Part shown: positions 13,501-25,500 of the stretch, in pieces
Layout of the letters: every line of letters begins with the position of its first letter
How positions within the stretch are numbered: the first letter of the stretch is position 1
Source: Hormiphora californensis
Lineage: Eukaryota > Ctenophora > Tentaculata > Cydippida > Pleurobrachiidae
Direction: 5' to 3'
NCBI GenBank assembly: GCA_020137815.1
Contig: CM035355.1
Location: 1,822,774-1,886,773 of the forward strand
Length of the DNA stretch: 64,000 nucleotides
Made by a program: the position numbers and the translations under genes
The notes under the pieces: generated by a model
Told to the model about the DNA's origin: nothing
Databases searched by the model: none
What the model saw: only the letters and a program-made list of their open reading frames with translations

Positions 13501-16500
13501 TAACCAAAATTCCCTGCTTTTTCCGTACAAAAAATACAAAAAAATACAAAAAATACAAAAAAATATACTGCTGAAGGGAACTTCTTTAGGGCCCCCTATA
13601 AGTCTCTAGAGGTTTGCGGGGTCCTTATACTGGCCTGTATAGCCCTCTAGTTTCGTAGTACTCATAATCCCATGCTTTTTCCATGCGAACATTACCATGA
13701 TTAAGTTATTCTAGACCTGAACTTGCTCCAAATCCTAGTTGGGTAACAGCAAAATATGTCGGGATAGTGCCCAAGCTTTATTTTCTGATGAAATTTCATT
13801 TTTCGGCCGAATATGCCTACTTATTCCCCCTCATGCCTGGAAAAAGGAGGCATAAGCAGGCCGAAAAACTGAAAAAGCCGAATCGGCCTCTCTCCCCCGG
13901 CCAGTTGTGCGCGCGCTACATTATATACTCTCAAATCGCAGTCTATTCAGTTCCCCCATGGTGTAGTGGTTATCGCATATACTTGACACGCAGAAGGTCC
14001 CGGGTTCGAAACTCGCCTGGATCATTTTTTTCAAAACTTTTTAAATACTAACACTTGGTATAGCACTAAGTGTAAATCAATTAATTTCAAAAACTCGACC
14101 GTTTTTTAGACTATTAAATTAAAGTTCCACTATCTTGAACTATTATCAAACTAACTTAGACCACTGGAAAAAATCGGCCAAAATGGGGATAAATTTTGGC
14201 CATTCTCGGCCAAAAAATATGCTGGGACACCGGGTTAGTAAGACTTGTTCTAGTTAGGAGTCGTGGGGACGGGGAATGGTAAAATAAACTAAATAAACAC
14301 TCTAGAGGCCTTTAAAGGCCAATAGAAGGACCTCGAGCGCCTCTAGAGACCTGTAGAAGGCACCAAAGAAGTTCCCGACAGCAGTAAACTTTTTTGTATT
14401 TTTTTGTATTTTTTTGTATTTTTTGTACGGACCGTACAAAAAAATATTGCCTGCTTTTTCCGTACATCCGTACACAAAAATGGTTGATACCCCCCCGGTT
14501 TGCGCTGTCTCCTGCACACCTCGAAAGTCGAAACTTATTTCAGAATGTATAGCGTGAGAACGAGTCTGGTGCACGCAGGGTTTGAGTAACTTTGGGAGGG
14601 TTACTCAAGTAAAGTTAGTTACTTCTTTAAGGTAAACTTACACTTAGGTTTGGTGTAGGAACTGAGTGTTGTGCACTTCATGGTAATCTCAGTTTTACCA
14701 GTCGACACCTTACACACAGTGAACTTGTACATCTTACCACAGAAATTAACAGTATGACCTGAAGTAGAAATATATATATACATGTATATGGTAATATATG
14801 GTAAAATCCTGTAAATTTGTAGAGGGGACAGGGAAAAGTGGTTAAATCATGTTGTTGAGTAATCAGGAGAAAAAATGTTTTTGAGGGGAGTGTTTAAGTG
14901 GTTATATTGGACACGTGGGAAATGATCAAGAGAGGTGTGGTTAAGAGTGAAATAGTGGGAGGGATGGTAAAGAGGTAATATTGCCTCTTTACTATCCAGT
15001 ATCCCTCCCACTCATATGAGTTATTGAGTTACACGGTTGAAGACATGGGAAATCTTTTGGGCTCCCTGGGATTAATGAGAGGAAATAGACACGCTATATT
15101 TTATGAAAACATAACCTATCCATTGGGAGCGCCCCCATAAAAAAGTCGCTTGGCAAATTCCCTCGTCGCTCGGCAATTGGTTCGGCAACAACAGGTGGTT
15201 TGCCGAGCCAGTCGCTCGGCTAATCAAGGAAGTCTCCGTGATTTCACCGCGTTCTTACAGAAAAAGCACATTTTTTTAGCACTTTGTATTTTTCAGCAGG
15301 AGATTTTGAAAAAAAGTGCTGAAAAAATGTACTTTTTCTGTAAGAACGCGGTGAAAACACGGCGACTTCCTTGATTAGCCGAGCGACTGGCTCGGCAAAC
15401 CACCTGTTGTTGCCGAACCAATTGCCGAGCGACGAGGGAATTTGCCAAGCGACTTTTTTATGGGGGCGCCCACATGTGGACAATTGGGACATTCTAAACC
15501 CAGATCCCACCTTTACTATAACAGTTTACGACTGGTTTGGTAAATCAACTATTGCTATTGATCATAACATAAAACGTACCCATTGGATCCTTCTTCCAAC
15601 ACTTTTTAACAGTTGAAATATCTCCCTTTAGCTTATATCCCTTGTACTTCTTGCACTGAAATGAAAGGTTAAAGTAGGTCTCATATGGATTGAAGTATTA
15701 CGCATTTTTGAACGCACGTGTAAACATCTACGTACCTGGGGAGTGTACTTCTCGGTGAGATACTTCACAAAGTTCTTAGTATACATGGCCTTTAGGTTTG
15801 TCTTTCCGAGGCAGTTCAGCTTAGTAGAGGTGGTCAGCTTCTTGCACTTCATCACCTGCTTTCCTGTAATTAGGGGTTAGGATGGTATTGGGGGTTCATT
15901 AATACTGGGGATCGTTTTAGGATTCGGAGCAGGAGTGTGGACTGACGAAGCATTTGAAATGAATGCATTTTAGTAAGGGCCACTAAGTCAGTAAGCATGC
16001 AAGATATGAGCATGGTAAGATTCGTTACTTTATCTAGGAGAGAGAGCAGGTTCACTAGGCCCTTGTTTACCGCAGACTGACTTAGTGGCCTCATTTAGTA
16101 GGAATTCTCAAAACATCATTCTGACCTACTAAATTCCATATCATATGATTGCTTGCTAAACTAATTTAAAAAGGGCTCTGATTGAAATCACTTACCCTTG
16201 ACGGTGCTGATAGTACACAGGTTGTAAGTGTACAAGGTTGACACATTTCTGGAACTTGACCTTGTTTCCATAACTCTTGGCATAGCACTTCTCTTTGGTT
16301 TTAACCGCTCCGTTGATCGTGTACTTCTTTTTCTTCCAGGTAGCACACTGGATGGAATAAATGTGTGTAAATAGGGAGGCAAGGGCTAAATGTGGAATTT
16401 CGCTAGCCCATAAAAGGGATGGGAGTAAAAGCTACGGAGCTAATGAGTACATGGCGATGGTACAGGTTATTGTGTTTGTTACCTTGGTAACAGTTCATGT

Positions 16501-19500
16501 GTTTGTTTGTTACCTTGGTGATGAACTTCTTGGTTGTCTTGGTGAACCAGATGTTAAACTTCTTCTTGAGCCCACTCTTCATATCCAGTTTCTTGAAGCA
16601 GCCGGGCTTGTCCCAAGTCGTGGCCTTGACGCACTTGGTCATCAGTGTATCACCTGTTATAATGGAAGTGGGATAAGTTAATCTACAGATTACAGAGTAA
16701 AGAATGCCCGAGCTGTTTGCCGCAGCTAACTCACACCACAAGGTGACATGATATTGTCTGTTGGTTACTATTGGTTAATGGTTACTTTTGATTACTACTG
16801 AACCATGTTCTACATCATGTACCTTTGTCGATGACCTTGCACACGGTGAAGTTGTGAAGAGCATGACACTTGCTGAAGGAGTACTGCTCACCATAAGCCT
16901 TCTTCCAGCACTTATCTTCCTTGGTGATAGCCCCCTTACTAAAGGAGAGAGAAATAAGGTTAAGTATTATTAGTCGTTTCCATAGCCATTGGCCACAATG
17001 ATTTCCATGGTAACAGCAGAAACGGTAACCATAGCAATGTATGCACTTACAGCTTGTAGCCCTTGTACTTGGTGCAGACACTGGGATACTTTTTCTTGAT
17101 GGACGCGTAGTATTTGTTCCAGGCCTTGGTAAACATGAGTTTCTCGTTGGGCTTGTGTAGACACTTGGGTGCGGTCCAAGAGAAACACTGCTGACACTTC
17201 AACTTGTATGCTGTTGAGGAATGAGGGGGTAGGGGGTGTCGTATTGTGGGGGGGGGGGCAATAGTGATGCTAGACTGTAACAAATTTTATGTAATATTTA
17301 GTTTGGAGTTACTAATAAGAAGTTACTACTTACTCTTGTCAGGCATGATGTAGGAAATGGTTTTGGGTTTACACCGAACAACCTTCGTGTCCTTGGAATA
17401 GTCAGCCTTGTACGCCTTCCTCTTCTTCTTCTTCCTCCTACGCCTCTTCTTCCTCTTTCCCTTACCACGCCTCCTCCTACGTCGCCTCCTCCTTCGCCTT
17501 CTACGTCGCCTCCTTCGGCCCTTTCTCCGCCTTCTTCGGCCCTTTCTTCGCCTTCTTCGGCCCTTTCTTCCCCTCCTTCGGCCCTTTCTTCCCCTCCTTC
17601 GGCCCTTTCTCCGCCTTCTTCGGCCCTTTCTTCCCCTTCTTCGGCCCTTTCTTCGTCTCCTTCCCTTACCCTTCCTTCTCCTTCTTCCCTTACCCTTTCG
17701 TCGTCTTCTTCTTCCCTTACCCTTCCTTCGTCTCCTTCCCTTACCCTTTCTTCGTCTTCTTCTTCCCTTACCCTTCCTTCGCCTTCCTCGACCCCTCCTT
17801 CGCCTTCCTCGACCCCTCCTTCGCCTTCCTCGACCCCTTCTTCGTCGTCTCCGTCTCTCAACCTCGGCAAGGTCTGCCTCCAGTTCGGAGAGCATCTCAA
17901 CCTCGCCAGGTGCATCCTCAACGGGAGAGAAGAGATCTCTCTTTGCCAAGTTAACCATCTGAGAAACTGCCGCTTGCTGCTGCTGCTGCTGCAGGTTACA
18001 CTTAGTCCACGGGAGCACGGGGAAATAACCCTCTGAAGAGAAATATATCGCTCTTAGATTCTTGGAATTTGGATATGAAATCAAGAATTCTATGAAATAT
18101 TAAAATAATTCCGTTAAATTGAATTTCGATGATATTACTGTTAGGTATTAACGTACTTGGTCGAGGGCAGATATTATAGGTGTACATTTTGTGGCACACT
18201 TGAATTTGGGAGCCTCCGATTTTATTGGCACAAGTTTTTGTGTAGCACTTTTTCACCTGGGAAGCACCTGGAGCAGAAACAAGAATTAAACATGACTGTT
18301 GTAACCATGGTAACACAGGGGTAACATAGCAACACACAACTCAACTTACATCCTTGGACAAAGTGAGTCTTGTCCTTCTTGCACAGAGGCTTCAGCTTGT
18401 TTTTCACAGATGCAGTACACTTAGCCTTCAGTTTCTTAGTGAGCTTGAACACAGGTTCCTTGACCACAACGAACTTCTTGTAGCCTGATAATAGAGAATG
18501 GATTTGAATCAGCAGAAGTATTCCGCCATGGCAAATGTAGAATAAATGAATTTGTCGTCATGGTTACCTGTTGGCTTGTAAGTGGTGTAAACTTCACTAC
18601 ATTTCTCATCAAGATCGCACATAGTGACCGTGTAGACGAGCTCAGCAGAACTAGCAATTCCGGAACATTTCTTCTTCTTTTTCCCCTTACTCACAGATTT
18701 CACCTAGTAAATAAAGGAATTGTTGGAAATTGTGTTCTGTACACTGGCCAAAACAAAATGTGATTGTCAAAGACGAATTCAAAACGATTTGGAGAACTTA
18801 TTAACCTGATATTCATCAGCGGGGCGGTAGAGTTTCAAATACTTCTGGTCACGTTTCACCATCATAATGGAAATATGCTTGTTCCTTCCTTCAAATGCCA
18901 GGGCTGCAAAGAGAAGAAAATGTTTATAAAGGAGCACATTTCATCACTTTGCGAAAATTACCTTTAGGGAAGGAAGATGATATGGTTTTGTAACAATCCT
19001 CGCTGATCTCCTTTCCCTTCAGTTTGCAGGTCTCATAACGATACCAACAAACACACTTCTTCTTGCCTCCACATTTCTCCTTGATGGTACTCACAACGAC
19101 GTACTGTTTGGCATTCAAGTAGGCTGCAGAAAGAGGGAGGGTTTAGAAAATAAGGAATTTAGAAAACAGGAAATTTAGAAAATAGGGAATTTAGAAAACT
19201 GAATTTAGTCACAGTCGTTTTAAAGGAATTAATCTACATATATCTCACCCAAATCAGTTCGTTTGCTGTAAACTATCTTAGTGTTTCCACTCTTCTTGTT
19301 CACAAAAGTGTGCTTTATGTAGTCTTTAGCGTTCTTGGCCTTGCAGTCAGCTTTTTCTGAAAAGATGTAACCATGGCCCCTCTTTTGAAGGAAGACTCAA
19401 TAAATTTCGGCCAGTGAATAGATCGGGATAATTGCAACGATAATTATCAGGAAACAAAGACATTCCGTCGTTCCATTGCATACAAACTTGGTCTAATCGA

Positions 19501-22500
19501 TTATCGAGACCCTATAACCATTGCCTTAGTCCACAACATATGCAGAGTTTTTTCATAGTCCTTTCAACTTTATTTGAAAAGAATGTCTAGGACTAATAAC
19601 CGTGACGCCGCCCCATGTGGCCCATGTTTGTGTACTTACTGGCAGTGGGTTTCTGGTGGCACAGCATGGCGTCCGTTTTGGCCTTTAACTTCCACGACTT
19701 GAGCGAGTACTTCTTCGCTAGGAGCTTCGGCTTCACAATGGTGACATATTTCCTGAAGTAGACAAATATTGGTGAATTCAGGAAGCGGCAAGCATCTCCG
19801 ACTGAAGAGTCGAGTGGAAGAAAAGAAGCGTGCCTGCTATTTTACAAAGAAAGGTATCAGTAAGATTAACTTACGCGTAAGGAATCTCATCAGCAGTCAT
19901 TAGGTTCATGTTGCTGGAGATTATCATGGGTTTCTTGATTCCATAAAGACCGACGGGAGTGAATCCAGTCTTCACCTTTTTACATGGTTTCTTTCCTCCC
20001 TTGCACACCTTGAACGTGTAGATCTTGATGGTTTTCCTGTTCTTGTATTCGCCCACGGCACTACAGTACTTTGTACGGCCCTTGCGAACCCCTGAAACAG
20101 AAAAGTGTGATTGTTGAATAGTACCGGAATGACCCGAGGAAAACTGAGAAGATTAGCAGAGGTTTTTTGGAAAAGGATAGTTAGTTTGATGAATCTCAAT
20201 GAACTTACATCCGGTTGCTTTCCATTTTTTCTTGTTGTACTTGGTGGTGATGTAAGATTTCTTACTGTATATCATGATCTCGTTGATCTTTGCAGACTTG
20301 CCCTTGTACGCAAAAGCTGAATGGGGGGTAAATTAGTTTAATTGAAACTTACTATTAAATTGAAATCGTTATTTTAAATGTTGTTTGTATAGGTTTTTCC
20401 CATCCGTATCCGTGGAAATCTAACAAGAACATGTACCTTTAGGGAAAGTACTATCAATGGCCTTGACACAGTATTTTGCACTCTGGCAAGCCTTATATCG
20501 GTACCAGCAGACACATTTGTTTTTCTTGATCTTGCATTTCTTCACCACCTTTCCAGCGATGTACCACTTCTTCGTTGGAGTGAGGTGCGCTGGGAGAATA
20601 CGAGGTTGTTAGGGAAATCCGTCAAAATGGTGGAAATTTCAGCGGAATTACATGAGAGAAAAAGAGATGATATTCTAAAGAATTCAATTTAATGAGTGTG
20701 GGTGAGGAAGGGATAAAGTGACGGGGAAGTCAGGGTGGAGTTAAGTAGCATAATGGTTAGGTGGGGGTTATAATTCATATTATAATGCAACTGTCAACTT
20801 TAGAGAAGAGAGATAGATACTAGATAGTAGAAAGGAGAGTACTTTTAGATGAAGCTTCTTCTTAATTTAGCAATGTGTGTGTCAGCGAAGAACAAATTTT
20901 ATGATTAGGTGGCAGAAGTAAGTGAAGCTCGAGAGATAGATGAAGCTTTTCTTCTTAAAAACTGTTAATCTGTCTTAATTTGCTTAATATATGATTGGAT
21001 TGGATAGTTTTAATAAAATATGATAATGTAAAATATGCTTATGTTAATGTACTCACATGATGGAACACGTTTCACGTAGACCGTCGAACATTTCTTGGTG
21101 TTTTTGTTGAGGCACATTTTCAGCGAATAATAGTCCTGTCTATTTTTATCCTGACACTTTTTCTTCTCTGAAAAGAGGGATGGTTCAATGGTATACTTCT
21201 AATTTTAACTTAAACTATATATATTTCATCAACTTATTTGGTAGCTTACTTTTTGGGAGCTTTTTGATCTTGCAAATCGTCGCGGGTGATATTTCTGAAA
21301 CGGTATATTTTTAGAAGCTGCTACGTTCAACCAACGTAGGTGCTGCCACACCTTTTTGTAGATTATCTTTGTCTCAACCCTTTCAAAGATGTCCTTCCTT
21401 CCCTACCCCACCTCCATGTTATGATACTTTTGCTAATTACTATTTATAAAGTCAAATTCAACCATTTTGAACTCACTTCCTTTGATAGTGTATTTTGAGA
21501 GGGGGTACTTGACAGCCATTTCCTTCGGAGAGTAGATGTAGTTCTTAACCGCGGGTCGGTAGGGGAATCCTTCCAAACTTGTCTTCATTAGAATCACCTT
21601 AACCTTCTTCACCTTGTACGCTAGATTTGTTCAGGTGTTAGTTTTTGCCTTAACACACTTACTTTTTTCGAAGGTATGATTATTGTTCGTTTTGAGCTCT
21701 GGTTTGAGTCGGTTTGCAGGGTTCAACACGGGGCCTGGCTCTGCCAAACAGTGTGTAACTGAGTATATTGCCTTACTTGGTGGTTTGTACTTGGTGACCC
21801 AAACTTTGCAGAATTTCCCATTGCTCTTGCAGATCTTGTATCTCCATTTTCCTTTCTTCGTCTTTCTCAACTCTGTAAATGAGGGCGGTCAAATTCAAAA
21901 TCTCACCGTGATTCATCTTTTTTAATTCTCTCCTGCTCTCCTCTCCCTGAATCTCTAAATACAACTCGTAAACCGCACAACGTCACGACAATTTCTTTGT
22001 CTCCCTCTCTTTCTTTCACTCTCTCTCTTTCACTCTCTCTCTCGCCCTCTCGTTGTCTAGCATCTTTTCTCACACAGCCAAGATTGTAATAACCATCATT
22101 TGGAATGTAAAACGTCTATAATGATTGCTTTTTAGTTCCACTATGGTACCTGTCTTTCTGTACTTGACTCTCTCGTTTGGTTTGGATTGATCAAACCAGA
22201 GAGAGAGAGAGAGAGAGCAAGAGATAGAGATTTAAATCACTATACCTATGATATCTCTCATTACATTGTCTCTCTTTATCTCTCTTTATCTATACCTCTC
22301 TGTCTCCCTACCCTCCCATCTGTCTATCTCCCTCTCATTTTCAGTATACGTACTTCCTTTGCGGACATAGACGTTCTTGTCGTATTTCAGGATCATATAC
22401 CGAACATGATGACGCACCATTTGGTCCGTGATCTGCTTTGTAGTTCCCTTGTACTCCAGATCTGCAATCAAAGAAGTTGTTAGGTAGAGGAGTGTTTGAA

Positions 22501-25500
22501 ATGTTGATATAAATTTAACAAAAGTAGTCGCGGTTATATTCCCTAAAATTAGGTATAAATTACCGTAGGGGAAAGCACGGGACTTTGTAGTAAAGCAGGA
22601 GGAGAGCTTCTTGGCATTGCAAGCGGTGAACTTCCAGAAGCATCGGCCTCCTCTTCCACCACGTCGTCTTTTACCACCCTTCCTTCGTCTTCCCTTTCTT
22701 CTCCTTCGTTTTCCCTTCCTGCGTCGTCCTTTGCCCCTTCGACGTCTTCCCTTCCTGCGACGTCCTTTGCCCCTTCGACGTCTCCTTCGACGTCCTTTCC
22801 TTCCACGTCTCCTTCGACGTCCTTTCCTTCCACGTCTCCTTCGACGTCGCCCTTTGCCCCTTCCACGTCTCCTTCGACGACCTTTCCTTCCGCGCCTCCT
22901 TCGTCGTCCTTTCCTTCCACGTCTCCTTCGACGACCTTTCCTTCCACGCCTCCTTCGACGTCCTTTCCTTCCACCCCTCCTTCGTCGTCCTTTCCTTCCA
23001 CGCCTCCTTCGTCGCCCCTTCTTTCCACGCCTGCCCTTACCTCTCCTTCCACGCCTACCCTTGCGACACTTCCGTACAATAGCTGAAAATTGGTTGAAAC
23101 ATCATCTCCTGGAAACTACAATTCGACATTAAACAGCAGCTAGATCTATTACCATTACTCGCCCCTTTTACCCCCTTCTACCCTACTCACTCGACTTGAC
23201 GACATAGCTTTTCCTTGGTTTCATATGAGAGTAAGGGATAACTCGGGTGTAGACGACAGTGGTTTTCTTCCCCTTCACGAGGGTAACCTTGTAGAACTTC
23301 CGGACACGGGCCTTGGCACAATTCTTCTTTTTGGTGATAGGTTTACCAGCACAGACCTTGGAGTCTTCCATTTCTGGGGAAGGGGAGGGTTACATTAGTT
23401 GAAAATATATGGGCGTTGTAATTCTGAATGTGTATAATCTAAAGTATCTTTGCTTATAAAGGGATTGCTGGTAAAGCGCTCGACAGGATCAAGATTCTGG
23501 AGCTGATTACAAAGTAATACAAGGTTTTTCAATCGATTGAAAAACCTTGTATTACTTTATAATCTAAAGTATGTAATTAAAAGAATAATATACTTTTGAT
23601 TGTGTGTGTAGGATATTTCTTGAGGAATCGCCTCCATCCAATAATCTTGATGGTAGACCTGTAAATATGAAGTAAAAATATCTAAAACATCTACGACCAT
23701 CTCATAAATGAACTCGACCGTACTAATTTGCCAATGAGATAATAACGCCGGGAATTGAAATCTAATAACCAGCAATGAACTTTCATATCTTCCTCTCAGA
23801 TATATCCTATTGCTTGAAGTTCATTTGTCTCAATTACTATCTTTATTTATTGATCTCCCATCTTCTATTTACCGGTATGGAAGTCCATCCAGTGACTTCT
23901 TGTAGTAAACCGCCTTGAAGCCCTTGTAGCCAGTAGGCATGTAGTAAGTTCGGAATTTTCGACAAACCTGTAGGAGATGGGTTAAATTGTTATTATTAGA
24001 TCTGGAAAAATAAGCGCATTCAAGTGCGTCATACTATATGTGTCGATGTGGTATTTTATATTGTTGTTACTAATTCCCGTCGCTGTTTCCAATTCCACTC
24101 TACTTAATTGATACAAGAAAGTTGGGAACATCTAATTATTGGTAACTGTCGTATTATTGGCTGGTAGAACATGTGAACTTGCATTTCTATTGTCACTCAG
24201 TTCCACAACTACTACCGGCACTTGCACACAGACACAACTGTCTTACCTTCTTGTTTTTGGCACTGCACAACTTGAAAACCCAGAGCTTTTTGACACGTTT
24301 TGGTTTTCCGACCAGGCGCCATTTCACAGGATCGTATTTTCTGTGCAGGTACTGGATGTCATATCGGATCATGCGCATTGTGATCGTTTTAGCACCTCCT
24401 GAGAATACAGTGATTTTAGAAAGAAACACCAATATTATTGTTAACCCATGAAGGCAAACTAATCCATTGTACAAAATGGCTAGTTATTGAAATTAGTTTT
24501 CTTACCAACGAATTTCATTCCCTTGGGGAACTTTCTGGAGCTAGACCGAGCGCAGTTGGTCCACTTTTTACCCTTCTTCTTGCAAACACGGTACTCGAAT
24601 CTGATTGAAGGGTTAAAAAACGATTAATCAATAAGCCCTTAATCTTTGCATAAAACATAATTTAAACACCATGTATTAATTAATTATTGTTAAAAATAGC
24701 TTTGTTACCTGCACTTCTTCTTGCCCCGCTTCTTTCTGCATCGTGTGCGAATCCTGCCACGGAGCCGGAAGTTCTTTCGAGGTCGGAAGTAACCGAAGGG
24801 AATGCCACGAAGGTAGATGGTGACCTTTTTCTTTGTCTTCGTGTTGAAGAGCACCACTCGGTAGAGCTTGACCACCTTTTTACATTTCGCCTTTTTGGTG
24901 CGAGCCTTACCCTTACAAGCCTTGATGAGTTTCCAGGTTTTGACCCTCCAGATTTTGACCTTGTAGGTACGTCTCGCCTTGGCTTGGGAGAAGATGCGAA
25001 GAGTACTTGTGTAGTACAGACCACCAGCACTCTTTTTGCGAAGCACCTTCTTCTGCCACCTCTTGAAGTCACTAGAGGGAGGGAAACCGATTGAAAATGA
25101 TCACATTAGGGAGTTTAAAACATAATTTGCAAATGGCAGTTACACGTATATCAGGTAAGAAAAATACACAACCGCTGATTTACCGATAAAGGCTGAAGCT
25201 GTGCCACTTGGCAGCTCCACTAAAGTTGACATGAGTGATCTTCTTAAATCCAATTCTGTGTCTGTAGGCCGGTTTGGTGACGTGAATTCCGTTCACCACA
25301 ACGTTAAATCCTCGCTTCAAGTTTCGAACAGTGAATGAAAAGTAGGGTTTCTTGGTCTTGAAAGGCCACCTCTTGGGTCTGTACTCCCTTCCCCATCCTC
25401 CCTTCTTCGTATTCATCACGATTTGTCCCCTACCAGCAGGCCTAAAGTCCAGGTGGAACGCAATCTGGAAAATTGACGAACTGTTGGAACTAGCCGGATA

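Larger units (their letters stand above)
6274..18267 (-). other. Giant gene: about 13 copies of a Lys/Cys/aromatic module (type B)
   Basis: Exons 33 and 35-59 repeat one unit of roughly 90-110 residues. It runs: (K/E)KC[WYF].K.YG, about 8-12 residues, (K/R)CH.(L/M)Y.Y.(V/I/L)C, about 10 residues, C(K/V)..[TS][TS]W..P.C(F/L)K, then a helical .FW...F..Y..KK..PKY.....KYKGY. Examples are KKCYTKTC/VCHKMYTYNIC (18157-18267), DKCWKKAYG/KCHALHNFTVC (16823-16938), EKCFSKKYG/LCHKLYKYDLC (10231-10389), EKCFTKKYG/RCHAMNVYKVC (8858-8985) and ECKKVTY/YCHTIHSYKIC (7340-7489). Copies near the C-terminus lose Cys residues (CQSLYSYKIR, FEFQLCRKF). Units are usually split by introns just after K.YG and after TW..P. 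No named Pfam-like family comes to mind. Confidence 0.7.
18350..25071 (-). other. Giant gene: central Lys/Cys-rich modules (type A)
   Basis: Exons 12-32. A loosely repeated unit contains a Cys-rich hairpin, often KCVCWYRY(K/E).C, then a second Cys, then the hallmark [ST].(T/S)FPKG or AFPYG at an exon end, then a strand-rich region such as FAYKGKSAKINEIMIY or LAFEGRNKHISIMMV with GFPYRP or IPYSH variants. Clear FPKG/FPYG exon endings occur at about 24506, 22564, 20437 and 18962, with more diverged copies between. The boundary being at the same codon and intron phase 1 in each copy argues for exon duplication. I recognise no named domain. A short extra exon near 22170 is possible but optional. 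Confidence 0.6.

Noticed and set aside
13952-14025. A functional tRNA-Val gene
   Set aside because: Acceptor and anticodon stems do not pair well, and it sits inside a transposable element.
17298-17962. Long frames antisense or out of frame to the Arg-rich exon (Glu/Gly-rich and Leu/Arg/Pro-rich)
   Set aside because: Shadows of a low-complexity coding tract; the RRRRKGKG frame is the one that splices in phase.
22549-23132. Asp/Val/Glu/Gly-rich and Pro/Leu/Arg-rich frames over exon 18
   Set aside because: Same reason; only the basic frame joins its neighbouring exons.
24687-25094. 135-codon + strand frame with a signal-like start
   Set aside because: Antisense to exon 24709-25071, which has matching phases and composition on the - strand.
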